From assembly GCA_018969485.1 (NCBI GenBank), contig JAGWYG010000018.1:1-51342 (forward strand): 51,342 bases of DNA. Direction: 5' to 3'. The position numbers and the translations under genes were made by a program. This stretch comes from Chloroflexota bacterium (GTDB lineage: Bacteria; Chloroflexota; Chloroflexia; Chloroflexales; Roseiflexaceae). How positions within the stretch are numbered: position 1 is the first letter of the stretch; the number at the start of each line of letters is the position of its first letter. The notes below the pieces were generated by a model. That model did no database searches, had not been told where the DNA came from, and saw only the letters and a list, made by a program, of their open reading frames with translations. Positions 39,588 to 49,167 of the stretch are shown here, in pieces.

Positions 39588-41927
39588 ATGAGCGAACTGA
39601 CCACCGAACAGCTGCGCCGTGTCTGCGATCCGGCGCGCGACGAGCTGCGCGGCACCGCCGACCTGGCGCCCATCGACGGGATCGTCGGGCAGCCGCGTGC
39701 GGCGCTGGCGCTACAGCTCGGCCTCGGCGTGCCCGACGGCGGCTTCAACATCTACGTCGCCGGCCCGTCGGGCGTCGGCAAGATGAGCGCGATCCGGGCC
39801 TCGCTGGCCAGCGAGGCGGTGCGCCACGCCACCCCGCCCGACCTGGTGTGCGTCAATCACGTCGCCGATCCCACCCGGCCGCTGATCCTCGAGCTGCCGC
39901 CGGGGCGCGGCCGCGCGCTGCAGCGCGACGTCGCCACCCTCGTCGCGCATCTGCGACGCGACGTGCCGCGGGCGTTCGAGAGCGACGACTACACCGGCCG
40001 GCGCGAGGCGCTGATCGGCGAGGTCACGCGGCGGCGCGACGCGGCGCTCACCGCGCTCGACGCCCGCGCCAACGCCGTCGGCTATGGGCTGCAGGTCACC
40101 GCCACCGGCATCGCGCTCATCCCGACGATCGGCGGTCGCCCGCTGAACGAGGCCGAGTATCAGTCGCTGCCCGCCAGCGCCCGCGACGACATGCTACGGC
40201 GCCGCGAGGCGCTCGAGGCCGAGCTGAAGGCCACGCTCAAGCAGATCCGCGCCGATGAGCGCGCCACCACCGAGCGCCTCACCGCGCTCGACCGCCAGGT
40301 GGCGGCGGCGGTGGTCGATGGCGCGGTCGACGATGTGCGCGACGACTACGCCGATCTGCCGGCGGTCGTCGCATTTCTCGCCGCGCTGCACCACGATGTC
40401 CTCGAGCGCCTCGCGCTGTTCCGTGGCGAGGCGCCACCGCCCGACGCCGGGCCTGCCGCCGGGCTGCTGCTCGAGCGCGCCTTCCGCAGCTATCAGGTCA
40501 ATCTGCTGGTCGACAACAGCGCGGCGGTCGGCGCGCCGGTGATCGTCGAGCATCACCCGACGTACGCCAATCTGTTCGGCCGCATCGAGAAGGAGAGCGT
40601 GATGGGCGCGCTCTCCACCGATTTCACCATGATCACGGCCGGCGCGTTGCAGCGCGCCAACGGCGGCTATCTGGTGCTGCCCGTCGAGGAACTGCTGCGC
40701 AATCCGTTCAGCTGGGAGAGCCTGAAGCGCGCGCTGCGCAGCCGCCAGCTCCAGATCGAGGAGCCGGCCGAGGCCGCCGGCATGCCGAGCATCCGGACGC
40801 TGCGCCCCCAGCCGATCGCGGCGCAGGTCAAGGTCGTGCTGGTCGGCTCGCCTGCGCTGTATCAGCTGCTGTACGCCGCCGACGACAGCTTCGCCGAGCT
40901 GTTCAAGGTCAAGGCCGAGTTCGAGACGACCATGCCGTGGAGCGCCGAGCACTGCGCGGTGTTCCAGCGCGTGCTGGCGACGCTCTGCCGCGATGGCGGC
41001 GTGCGTCAGCTGGACGCCGACGCGGTGGCGCGCCTGCTCGAGGTGGCAGTGCGCGAGGCTGGTGATCGCGAGCAGATCAGCACGCGCTTCGGCGCGCTGG
41101 GCGACGTGCTGCGCGAGGCGGATTACTGGGCGGCCAGCGCCGGCGCGGCACAGATCCGCGGCGCCGATGTGCTGCAGGCGCTGCAGCAACGCGTGGTGCG
41201 CAATGGTATGGCGCGGGCCCGGCTCGCCGATGCGCTGCACGACGGTCGCCTGCACATCGCGACCGATGGCGCGGTGGTCGGCCAGGTGAACGGCCTGGCG
41301 GTGCTCAGCACCGGCGCCGACACCTTCGGCCAGCCCAGCCGCATCAGCGTCAGCGTCGCGCCGGGGCGCGACGGCCTGATCGACATCGAGCGCGAGGCAG
41401 AGACCGGCGGCCCGAGCCATACCCGCGGCGTGCTGATCCTCGGTGGCGCACTGGCGCGCCGCTACGGCGCCGCCGGCCCGGTCACGATGAGCGCCCGGCT
41501 GGTGTTCGAGCAGAGCTACGGCGGCGTCGACGGCGACAGCGCCTCGGCCGCCGAGCTGTGCGCCCTGCTCTCGGCACTCGCCGACCTACCATTACGTCAA
41601 TCCGTCGCGCTCACCGGGTCAGTCGACCAGCTGGGCCGCATCCAGGCGATCGGCGGCGTCAACGAGAAGATCGAAGGGTTCTTCGCGCTCTGTCAGGTGC
41701 GCGGCCTCGACGGCCACCATGGCGCGATCATTCCGCAGGCCAATGTCCGCCAACTGATGCTCGACCCGGCGGTCGTCGCCGCCGTCGCCGCCGGACAGTT
41801 CCACGTCTGGGCGGCCAGCACCATCGACGACGTGCTGGCCGTGCTGGTCGACGGCGATGTGACGACGCTCGATGAGCGCGTGCGGCAGCGGCTGGCGCAC
41901 TACCGCAGCCTGGTAGCCGAGCGCTGA
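39588..41927 (+). CDS. Lon-like ATP-dependent protease (LonB/AAA_32 type)
   Basis: This 779-residue protein has an N-terminal P-loop region (GPSGVGKM, Lys65), a long coiled-coil insertion (about 120-260), an AAA core with RIEKESVMGALSTDFTMITAGALQRANGGYLVL, and a C-terminal Lon protease domain. The Ser-Lys dyad is S651 (DGDSAS) and K694 (GVNEKIEGFF), 43 residues apart as in Lon. The Walker A ends GK-M rather than GK-S/T; the following Ser67 may or may not compensate. Related proteins degrade misfolded or regulatory proteins. ATG 39588 is preferred over GTG 39585 because of spacing from the G-rich ribosome site. It is a complete gene. Confidence 0.88.
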   Translation: MSELTTEQLRRVCDPARDELRGTADLAPIDGIVGQPRAALALQLGLGVPDGGFNIYVAGPSGVGKMSAIRASLASEAVRHATPPDLVCVNHVADPTRPLILELPPGRGRALQRDVATLVAHLRRDVPRAFESDDYTGRREALIGEVTRRRDAALTALDARANAVGYGLQVTATGIALIPTIGGRPLNEAEYQSLPASARDDMLRRREALEAELKATLKQIRADERATTERLTALDRQVAAAVVDGAVDDVRDDYADLPAVVAFLAALHHDVLERLALFRGEAPPPDAGPAAGLLLERAFRSYQVNLLVDNSAAVGAPVIVEHHPTYANLFGRIEKESVMGALSTDFTMITAGALQRANGGYLVLPVEELLRNPFSWESLKRALRSRQLQIEEPAEAAGMPSIRTLRPQPIAAQVKVVLVGSPALYQLLYAADDSFAELFKVKAEFETTMPWSAEHCAVFQRVLATLCRDGGVRQLDADAVARLLEVAVREAGDREQISTRFGALGDVLREADYWAASAGAAQIRGADVLQALQQRVVRNGMARARLADALHDGRLHIATDGAVVGQVNGLAVLSTGADTFGQPSRISVSVAPGRDGLIDIEREAETGGPSHTRGVLILGGALARRYGAAGPVTMSARLVFEQSYGGVDGDSASAAELCALLSALADLPLRQSVALTGSVDQLGRIQAIGGVNEKIEGFFALCQVRGLDGHHGAIIPQANVRQLMLDPAVVAAVAAGQFHVWAASTIDDVLAVLVDGDVTTLDERVRQRLAHYRSLVAER

Positions 41928-41967
41928 TGGTGGAGCGTGGCGTGGCAGCGCCACCCTGGGAGCAGTG

Positions 41968-44763
41968 ATGGAGCGGATCCTGATCGCCCTCGACGTCGAG
42001 ACCACCGGTCTCGAGGCGGGCGTCGATGAACTGATCGAGGTCGCGGCGGTAAAGTTTCGCGGCGCCGAGATCCTCGAGACCTTCAGCCAGCTCGTACGGC
42101 CGCGGCAGTCGGTGCCGCTGAAGATCAGCCGGCTGACCGGCATCAGCGTGGCGATGTTGGCCGACGCGCCGCGCTTTCCCGACGTCGCGCCGGAGCTGGC
42201 CCGGTTCCTCGGCAGCCATCCGATCGTGGGCCACTCGATCGGCTTCGACGTGCGCATGCTGCAGGCCCAGGGGATGCGCCTGCCCCAGCCGCTCTACGAT
42301 ACGCACGAGCTGGCGGCGATGCTGCTGCCGGGACTGCCGGCCTACAGCCTGGTGGCGCTGGTGCAGCACCTCGGCGTGCCGCTGGCCCAGGCGCACCGCG
42401 CGCTCGACGACGCCGACGCCACGCGGCAGCTGTTCCTGCGGCTGGTCGAGCGCATCGCCGCCATCGAACTGCGCGAGCTCGGCGAGCTCAACCGGGCGCT
42501 GCAGCGCACCGAATGGCCCATCCGCGAGGTCTTCGCCGATGTCGAGCGCCAGCGCATGCGCGATGCGTTCGGCGAGACGCCGCCGGCGCCGGCGGTGACG
42601 CTCCCGGCCATCGGCTCGCCGCTCAAGCCGACCGGCGACACCACGCCGATCGATCCGGAGCAGGTCCGGCAGTTCTTCGCCCACGACGGCGCGATGGGCC
42701 TGCACTTCGATGCGTACGAGCAGCGCGCCGAGCAGGCCACGATGGCGGCCGCAGTCGCCCGGACGCTCGCCGATGGTGGCGCGCTGCTGGTCGAGGCGGG
42801 CACCGGCACCGGCAAGGGCATGGCCTACCTGGTGCCGGCGATGCTGCATGCGCTGCGCCGCGGCGAGCGGGTGGTCGTCTCGACCAACACCATCAACCTG
42901 CAGGATCAGCTGTTCTTCAAGGACATCCCGGCGCTGCAGCGCATCAGCGGCGAGCGGTTCGACGCCGCGCTGCTCAAGGGGCGCGGCAACTATCTGTGCC
43001 TGCATCGCTACCGCCAGCTGCGCCGCGACAGCCGCGTCGATCCCGACACGCTGCGCATGCTGCTCAAGGTCCAGCTGTGGCTGCCGCAGACGACGCGCGG
43101 CGACCGTGCCGAGCTGTCGCTGCACGACCGCGAGGCCGGCGCGTGGCAGCAGGTGAGCGCGGCGTTCGACATGTGCGCCGGCCCGCGCTGTGCCGATTTC
43201 GACCAGTGCTGGTTCTTCCGCGCGCGGCGCCAGGCCGAGGCGGCCCATCTGGTGGTGGTCAATCACGCGCTGATGCTGGCCGACGCCCAGACCGAGAGCG
43301 AGGTCATCCCGGCGTACGATCATCTGGTCATCGACGAGGCGCACAACCTCGAGGACGTCGCCACCGATCAGTTTGGCTTCACCATCGATCGCGAACGGCT
43401 GACGGCATTCCTCGACGATCTGTACGTCGAGGGCGGCAGCCGCGTCGTGGCCGGCTTGCTGAGCGAACTGCCGCGGCAGTTGCGCGAGAGCGATGCCGAT
43501 CGGGCGACGATCGAGCGCATCGAGCAGATCGCCGAGCGCATCCGTCCGGCGCTGGCGCCGGCGCACACGGCGGTGTTCGACTGCTTCAACCAGCTGCGCG
43601 CCTACCTCGACGAACGCCAGGCGCAGGGCGCCCACGACCCGCGGCTGCGGCTCACCGACGCGCTGCGCCGCGAGCATGCCTGGGCCGGCGTGCTGCAGGC
43701 CTGGGACAACCTCACGGTCCTGCTCGGCGTGATCCATGACGCGCTCGGCCGCCTCGCGACCCAACTCGGCGAGCTCAAGCGCGCCGAAATCCTCGAGTAC
43801 GAGCAGCTCGTGCTGCGCGTCGCGGCGCTGCAGCGCTTCACCCTCGAGGCGCGCGTCAAGATCGGCCACATCATCATGGGCGGCGACGAGGCGCTGATCA
43901 CCTGGCTGAGCCACGACCGCCTGCGCGACACCCTGGTGCTGGCGGCCGCGCCGCTCGCGGTCGGCCCGCTGCTCCACGCCACCCTGTTCACCCGCCGCAG
44001 CACCGTCGTGCTCACATCGGCGACGCTCACCATCGGCGGATCGTTCAGCTACGTCGCCGACCGGCTGCAGGTGCCCGAGCCGGCCACGCTCATGCTCGAA
44101 TCGCCGTTCGACTACGCCCGCCAGGCGCTGGTCTATCTGCCCAGCGACATGCCCGAGCCGAACCATCCCGGCTACCAGCGCGCGCTCGAGAGCACGATCA
44201 TCGAGGTGGCGCGCGCCAGCGGCGGGCGCATGCTGGTGCTGTTCACCAGCAACCACGCACTACGCCAGACCTACCAGGCGGTCCAGGCGCCGCTCGAGGC
44301 CAGCACGATCACGGTGCTGGGCCAGGGCATCGATGGCTCGCGCCGCTCGGTGCTCGACCGGTTCAAGACGCAGCCACGTACCGTGCTCTTCGGTACCACC
44401 AGCTTCTGGGAAGGCGTCGACGTGGTGGGCGACGCGCTCTCGGTGCTGGTGATCGCCCGGCTGCCGTTCAGCGTGCCGAGCGATCCGGTGGTCGCCGCAC
44501 GCGCCGAAGGCTTCGCCGATGCGTTCAACGACTACCAGGTGCCGCAGTCGATCCTGCGCTTCAAGCAGGGCTTCGGCCGGCTGGTGCGCTCGCGCGGCGA
44601 TCGCGGCGTGGTGCTGGTGCTCGATCGGCGCATTCTCTCGAAGCGCTACGGTCAGCTGTTTCTCGATTCCCTGCCGCCGACCAACGTGCGCAGCGGCGCG
44701 CTGCGCCAGGCGGCGGCGCTCAGCGCACGGTTTCTCGCCAGTGAAGGGCTTCCGACCGGATGA
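41968..44763 (+). CDS. dinG: DinG-family helicase fused to a 3'-5' exonuclease domain
   Basis: This 931-residue protein has an N-terminal DEDDh exonuclease of the DnaQ/epsilon type. It has D9-V-E11-T-T-G, HSIGFDVRML, and H143-RAL-D147. A DinG/XPD-like superfamily 2 helicase follows, with Walker A EAGTGTGKG (Lys283), DEAH at 456-459 and C-terminal motifs ending FKQGFGRLVRSRGDRG. Cys344, 403, 408 and 414 fit the iron-sulfur cluster of DinG/XPD helicases. It would unwind and trim DNA during repair or replication stress. ATG 41968 follows GGGAG by about 6 bases. The intact exonuclease residues suggest both activities are live. Confidence 0.93.
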   Translation: MERILIALDVETTGLEAGVDELIEVAAVKFRGAEILETFSQLVRPRQSVPLKISRLTGISVAMLADAPRFPDVAPELARFLGSHPIVGHSIGFDVRMLQAQGMRLPQPLYDTHELAAMLLPGLPAYSLVALVQHLGVPLAQAHRALDDADATRQLFLRLVERIAAIELRELGELNRALQRTEWPIREVFADVERQRMRDAFGETPPAPAVTLPAIGSPLKPTGDTTPIDPEQVRQFFAHDGAMGLHFDAYEQRAEQATMAAAVARTLADGGALLVEAGTGTGKGMAYLVPAMLHALRRGERVVVSTNTINLQDQLFFKDIPALQRISGERFDAALLKGRGNYLCLHRYRQLRRDSRVDPDTLRMLLKVQLWLPQTTRGDRAELSLHDREAGAWQQVSAAFDMCAGPRCADFDQCWFFRARRQAEAAHLVVVNHALMLADAQTESEVIPAYDHLVIDEAHNLEDVATDQFGFTIDRERLTAFLDDLYVEGGSRVVAGLLSELPRQLRESDADRATIERIEQIAERIRPALAPAHTAVFDCFNQLRAYLDERQAQGAHDPRLRLTDALRREHAWAGVLQAWDNLTVLLGVIHDALGRLATQLGELKRAEILEYEQLVLRVAALQRFTLEARVKIGHIIMGGDEALITWLSHDRLRDTLVLAAAPLAVGPLLHATLFTRRSTVVLTSATLTIGGSFSYVADRLQVPEPATLMLESPFDYARQALVYLPSDMPEPNHPGYQRALESTIIEVARASGGRMLVLFTSNHALRQTYQAVQAPLEASTITVLGQGIDGSRRSVLDRFKTQPRTVLFGTTSFWEGVDVVGDALSVLVIARLPFSVPSDPVVAARAEGFADAFNDYQVPQSILRFKQGFGRLVRSRGDRGVVLVLDRRILSKRYGQLFLDSLPPTNVRSGALRQAAALSARFLASEGLPTG

Positions 44764-44782
44764 ACCGTCAGGAGATCATGTG

Positions 44783-45721
44783 ATGCAGTATCGACAACTC
44801 GGCACCGCCGGCGTGCGCGTCTCGGCAATCGGCATCGGCACCAACCAGTTCGGCGGCAAGGTCGACCAGGCCGGCGTCGATGCGATCGTCGGCGCCGCGC
44901 TGGAGCTGGGCATCAACCTGCTTGACACCGCCGACATCTACACCGACGGCCGCTCGGAGGAGACGCTCGGCGTGGCGCTGCGGGGCCGGCGCCACCAGGT
45001 CGTGCTGGCGACGAAGGTCGTCATGCCGACGGGCTCCGGCACGAACGACCGCGGCGCGTCGCGCTATCACATCTGCCAGGGCATCGACGCCAGCCTGCGC
45101 CGCCTGCAGACCGACCACATCGATCTGTACCAGCTGCACAGCTTCGATGCGACGACGCCGCTCGATGAGACGATGCGGGCGCTCGATGACCTGGTGCGCG
45201 CCGGCAAGGTGCGCTATGTCGGCGCATCGAACTTCGCCGCCTGGCAGCTGGCCACCGCCAACACCAGCGCCGCGCTGCGCGGCTGGTCGCCGTTCGTCAC
45301 CGTGCAGAACCACTACCACATGGTCGAGCGCGAGCTCGAGCGCGAGGTGCTGGGCTACTGCGATGCGAGTGGCGTCGGCATCCTGCCCTACTTCCCGCTG
45401 GCCGGCGGGTTTCTCACCGGCAAGTACCGCCGCGGCGAGCCGGCGCCGGCCGGCACCCGCGGCGCGACCAGCACGTATGTCCAGCGCTACATGACCGACG
45501 CCAACTTCGACATGCTCGACCGGCTGACCGGCTGGGCGGCCGAGCGCGGCCACACCATGGGCGATCTGGCGCACGCCTGGCTGCTGGCGCGGCCGCGCGT
45601 CGCGTCGGTGATCTCGGGCGTCACGTCGGTCGCGCAATTGCGCCTGAATGCCGCCGCGGCCGACTGGGCGCTGGGCGGCGAACTGGCCGACGTCGAGCAG
45701 ATCCTGCGCGGCACACCGTGA
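44783..45721 (+). CDS. Aldo/keto reductase
   Basis: This 312-residue NAD(P)H-dependent reductase has the AKR tetrad. D and Y are in [17 protein letters not shown], the Lys in VLATKV and the His in LYQLHSFD. The [10 protein letters not shown] and [14 protein letters not shown] segments bind the nucleotide. It reduces aldehydes or ketones of sugars or other small molecules; the substrate is unknown. ATG 44783 has AGGAG about 8 bases upstream. It lies 27 bases upstream of a Gfo/Idh gene, so the two oxidoreductases may act in one sugar pathway. Confidence 0.92.
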   Translation: MQYRQLGTAGVRVSAIGIGTNQFGGKVDQAGVDAIVGAALELGINLLDTADIYTDGRSEETLGVALRGRRHQVVLATKVVMPTGSGTNDRGASRYHICQGIDASLRRLQTDHIDLYQLHSFDATTPLDETMRALDDLVRAGKVRYVGASNFAAWQLATANTSAALRGWSPFVTVQNHYHMVERELEREVLGYCDASGVGILPYFPLAGGFLTGKYRRGEPAPAGTRGATSTYVQRYMTDANFDMLDRLTGWAAERGHTMGDLAHAWLLARPRVASVISGVTSVAQLRLNAAAADWALGGELADVEQILRGTP

Positions 45722-45747
45722 CCGCGCCGACAGCGCGAGGCAGCACC

Positions 45748-46920
45748 ATGAGCCAGACGATCGGCATCGGCATCATCGGCATGGGCTGGATGGGCGAGAC
45801 CCACAGCCGGGCGTACCGTGCCATTCCCGACCGCTTCCATGATCGCGGCATCGCGCCGCGGCTGGTGATCTGCAGCGACGCCGTCGCGGCGCGCGCCCAG
45901 GCGGCCCGGCAGCGCTTCGGCTTCGAGCAGGCGACCACCGACTGGCGCGACGTTGTGGCGCATCCGGCGGTGCAGGCGATCAACATCACCGCGCCCAACG
46001 GCATGCACCTCGAACTGGTGCGCGCGGCGGCAGCCGCGGGCAAGCACATCCTGTGCGAGAAGCCGGTCGGCCGCGGCCCGGACGAGACGCTGCTGGCGTG
46101 GCAGGCGGCGCGCGCCGCCGGCGTGCAGACGCTGGTCGGCTACAACTATCGCTGGGCGCCCCTGGTGCAGTACGCCCGCAGCCTGCTGGCGGCGGGGCGG
46201 CTCGGCCGCATCACGCGCTACCACGGGCGCTTTCTCAATGGTTACGCCGGCGATCCGCTCGGGCTGCTGTCGTGGCGCTTCGACGGCGCCGAAGGGCTCG
46301 GCACGCTGGGCGACCTGATGTCGCACGTCATCGACATGGCGCTGTGGCTGGCCGGCCCGATCAGCGCGCTGGTCGCCGATCGCGAGACGTACATCCGGCA
46401 GCGACCGCTGCCGACGCCCGGGCAGGGCACGCACTACGATCGTGGCCGTGCAGACGACCCGCACGGCCCGGTGACCAACGAGGATCACGTGATCATCCTG
46501 ACGCGGTTCGCCAGTGGCGCGCGCGGAACGCTCGAGGCGTGTCGCGTGGTCAGCGGCGCCCGGTGCGACATGGGCTTCGAGATCCATGGAACCGAGGGCG
46601 CGATGCGCTGGACGATGGAGCGCATGAACGAACTGCAGCTACAGCTGCGCGGCGCCGACGCGGCCCAGGACGGCTACACCACGCTGCTCAGCGGGCCGGC
46701 GCATCCCGATCACCGCCAGTTCAATCCGGCCTGGGGCCTCAACCTGGGGTACGACGACCTGAAGGTGATCGAGGCCGAGCGCTTCCTCAGCGCGATCGTC
46801 AGCGGCGTGCCACCATCGCCCGGCCTCGCCGACGCCGCCGCGGTGGCGGCGGTCCAGCAGGCGGTGATCGCGTCGTGGCAGCACGGCCGGTGGCACGAGG
46901 TCACGGCGGTACCACAGTGA
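45748..46920 (+). CDS. Gfo/Idh/MocA family oxidoreductase
   Basis: This 390-residue enzyme opens with [20 protein letters not shown] (Rossmann motif). CEKPVGR places the catalytic Lys near residue 107, and [17 protein letters not shown] provides the family HxxD region. It is related to inositol 2-dehydrogenases and other sugar dehydrogenases but cannot be assigned further. ATG 45748 has GAGG 7 bases upstream. It follows the aldo/keto reductase, suggesting a short carbohydrate or polyol catabolism unit. Confidence 0.89.
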   Translation: MSQTIGIGIIGMGWMGETHSRAYRAIPDRFHDRGIAPRLVICSDAVAARAQAARQRFGFEQATTDWRDVVAHPAVQAINITAPNGMHLELVRAAAAAGKHILCEKPVGRGPDETLLAWQAARAAGVQTLVGYNYRWAPLVQYARSLLAAGRLGRITRYHGRFLNGYAGDPLGLLSWRFDGAEGLGTLGDLMSHVIDMALWLAGPISALVADRETYIRQRPLPTPGQGTHYDRGRADDPHGPVTNEDHVIILTRFASGARGTLEACRVVSGARCDMGFEIHGTEGAMRWTMERMNELQLQLRGADAAQDGYTTLLSGPAHPDHRQFNPAWGLNLGYDDLKVIEAERFLSAIVSGVPPSPGLADAAAVAAVQQAVIASWQHGRWHEVTAVPQ

Positions 46921-46986
46921 GGTGGTGGCGGTCGCGATGTGCAGCGGCCCGCCACACCACGCCCGTGCCGCGGGCGGCGGCGCGGC

Positions 46987-47958
46987 TCAGCACACCAGCG
47001 GCGCCAGCGCCAGCACCTCCGCGCGATACGCATCTGCCTGCGCCGCCAGCTCGGCGCTGGGCGCCTCGGCGAGGCGCTGCCGCTTCTGGGCCAGGTCGGC
47101 GCATGCCCCGAAGAAGCGGCGCGCCGCCTTGCCGCGCAGCCGCGCGCGCGTCTGCCCCCAGAAGCTGCACGCCAGCGCATAGTGCGCCGGCGTGATCACG
47201 CCCGCCTCGAGCTCGGGGCGCAGGTGCTCGCGCAGCCAGCGCTGCTCGCGGCGCACTTCCCACAACACGGCCAGCAGCGCCAGCCCCCAGCCCATCCAGT
47301 CGGTCAGGAACATCAGCACGATCGCGGCGGTCGCCTCGCTCAGCGCGGCCAGCGTCGCCAGGCCGTTATGCAGCGCGTGCAATCCCATGCCAGTCAGCCA
47401 GCCCAGCGTCGGCCACGCCAGGCGCGGCAGCCAGTGCCGGCTGCGCACCGCCGCGGCGATGCCCACGCCGATGCACGCCGTGTACACCGCATGGCCCCAG
47501 CCGCCGAGGATCACGCGCAGGCCGAACAGCGCCAGCATCGCGTCGTAGCCACCCTCGAGGTACTCGGAGAACAGATACAGGGCATTCTCGGTCGCGGCGA
47601 ACCCCAGGCCGACGATGGCGCCATACACCAGCCCGTCGAGCAGCGTGTCGAACTCATGGGGCCGCACCAGCGCCAGCAGCGCCAGCGCCGCACCCTTGAG
47701 CGACTCCTCGACCAGCGGCGCGATCAGCACCGTGCCAGTCACATCGGCGACGTCCTCGCCGACGAACAGCGCCAGGCTCCACTGCAGCGCCAGGCCCCAC
47801 ACCAGCGCGCCGAACGTCGCGACGACCGCCCCCCAGGCGAACGCCCCGACCAGCAGGCGCAGCGGCTCCTTCTCGAACCGGTCGAGCCAGTACACGATGC
47901 TGGCATAGGCGAACGCCGGGCCAATGCTCAGCGCGCACACCAGGGCAAACGCGACCAT
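46987..47958 (-). CDS. PrsW-family intramembrane metalloprotease
   Basis: This 323-residue multi-TM protein has the PrsW signatures. LVEESLKG contains the EExxK glutamates. ATENALYLF supplies a second conserved Glu, and GWGHAVYTACIGVGIA and GMGLHALHNGLA supply the His residues predicted to bind zinc. PrsW cleaves the anti-sigma factor RsiW in Bacillus; here the substrate is unknown. A charged C-terminal tail of about 80 residues follows. ATG 47958 is chosen because GGGAGG lies about 6 bases upstream. The longer frame upstream is low-complexity. It is divergent from the methyltransferase gene. Confidence 0.85.
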   Translation of the reverse strand: MVAFALVCALSIGPAFAYASIVYWLDRFEKEPLRLLVGAFAWGAVVATFGALVWGLALQWSLALFVGEDVADVTGTVLIAPLVEESLKGAALALLALVRPHEFDTLLDGLVYGAIVGLGFAATENALYLFSEYLEGGYDAMLALFGLRVILGGWGHAVYTACIGVGIAAAVRSRHWLPRLAWPTLGWLTGMGLHALHNGLATLAALSEATAAIVLMFLTDWMGWGLALLAVLWEVRREQRWLREHLRPELEAGVITPAHYALACSFWGQTRARLRGKAARRFFGACADLAQKRQRLAEAPSAELAAQADAYRAEVLALAPLVC

Positions 47959-48013
47959 CTGATTCCTCCCGCGGTGCAGCGTCGTGGCGCGGTGCAGCCT
48001 GCGCCCGCCTGAG

Positions 48014-48019
48014 ATCATA
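48014..48019 (-). promoter_or_regulatory. Possible -10 for the PrsW-like gene
   Basis: The minus strand reads TATGAT preceded by GTG, about 55 bases before the ATG. It lacks a correctly placed TGN extension and a -35. Confidence 0.3.
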
Positions 48020-48062
48020 CACGATCGCCGCGCGGCAGCACGCGCGGGCGGCGGCGCGGTAG

Positions 48063-48071
48063 TGTTACAAT
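48063..48071 (+). promoter_or_regulatory. Extended -10 promoter for the methyltransferase gene
   Basis: TGTTACAAT at 48063-48071 predicts a start near 48078, about 37 bases before ATG 48115. An earlier in-frame ATG at 48070 overlaps this element and is rejected. Confidence 0.6.
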
Positions 48072-48114
48072 GCGGGTGCGCGGCGCACATGGCGCGCGGC
48101 AGAGCGAGAGGATC

Positions 48115-49161
48115 ATGGTTCCCAACGAACTGTACCGTCTGTTACGTTGCCCATCGTGTTACAGCCGGAACCTGGTGGTGAACGAGGCGGCGGTCTCCTG
48201 TGGCGGCTGCGGCGTCGACTATCCGCGGCATGCGGGATATCTCGATCTGATGCCGCGCGGCGTGGCATACGACTACACCTCGAAGTACGTCGCCGAGGAA
48301 GCACAGCTCGCCGAGGAGCTCGACTACCGCGAGATCGCGCCGCCGCTGCTGGCCGCCGGCGTGCGCAACCGCGCGCTGGTGCGGCTGCTGGCGCTCGGCG
48401 CCGGCGACGTGGTGCTCGACAATGGCTGTGGCAACGGGCGCTTCGCCGTCTGGAACCGCGAGCGCGTGGCGCTGATGGTCGGCAACGACCCGGCGACGAT
48501 GTTTGCCGACGAGGCGCTGGCACAGATTGCGCTGACCCAGGCCGATTCACGGCGGCTGCCGTTCGCCGACGGCGCGTTCGACAAATCGTTCTCGATCGAC
48601 GTCCTGGAGCACTTTCCGCGCGAGGTGATCGACGCATATCTCGCCGAGACCGCGCGCGTGCTGCGGCCGGGCGGGCGCTTCCTGGCGTTCTCCAACACCA
48701 GCGAGCCGTCATCGCTGCAGCCGCTGACGAACCTCAGCCGCCGCATCGGCCGGCTGTTCGTCCGCGCCGGCATCTACGACTTCGAGCGCGAGGCGCGCCG
48801 CAAGTCCGATCACATCAAGGCGCTGCGCACCTTCGAGGATGTGCTGGCGGCGATGCGGCAGGCGGGCCTGCGTCCGGTGCGGATCGTGTTCTGGAACAGC
48901 GTCTTCACCAGCTTCGTCGAGCACGTTGTGATGAAGCTGGGCGAGGCGTGGCTGGCGCGGCGGCGCGCACCCGCCGCGACGGGGCCGGTCGGCGCCGGCA
49001 CCAGCCGGGAGCTGCAGGCGCGGCAGGCAGTGCGTGGCCGGCTGCAGCAGCGCGGCGGCCTGCGGCTGGCGCTCGAGCTGATCACCCGCATGATGGAGCT
49101 CGACCTGTGGCTGTTCGGCCGGCTGCGCTCCGGCAGCTACTTCATCGTGGTGGAGAAATAG
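48115..49161 (+). CDS. Zinc-ribbon class I methyltransferase
   Basis: This 348-residue protein starts with a zinc ribbon (C12-x2-C15, C29-x2-C32) like those before methyltransferase domains in Trm112-type or sugar-modifying enzymes. The SAM-binding motif I is VLDNGCGNGRFAVWN, with IDVLEHFPR as a later motif (DxxEH) and LRPGGRFLAFSN as the post-II motif. A C-terminal helical extension of about 110 residues is of unknown role. ATG 48115 has GAGAGGA just upstream. It is followed after 6 bases by a glycosyltransferase, suggesting modification of a cell-surface glycan or lipid. Confidence 0.85.
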   Translation: MVPNELYRLLRCPSCYSRNLVVNEAAVSCGGCGVDYPRHAGYLDLMPRGVAYDYTSKYVAEEAQLAEELDYREIAPPLLAAGVRNRALVRLLALGAGDVVLDNGCGNGRFAVWNRERVALMVGNDPATMFADEALAQIALTQADSRRLPFADGAFDKSFSIDVLEHFPREVIDAYLAETARVLRPGGRFLAFSNTSEPSSLQPLTNLSRRIGRLFVRAGIYDFEREARRKSDHIKALRTFEDVLAAMRQAGLRPVRIVFWNSVFTSFVEHVVMKLGEAWLARRRAPAATGPVGAGTSRELQARQAVRGRLQQRGGLRLALELITRMMELDLWLFGRLRSGSYFIVVEK

Positions 49162-49167
49162 CCGGCG

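Noticed and set aside
41728-44256. Very long open frame antisense to the Lon-like and DinG genes
   Set aside because: It is the mirror of two well-supported genes. Its translation is dominated by His/Arg/Gln/Val patterns typical of antisense frames in high-GC coding DNA.
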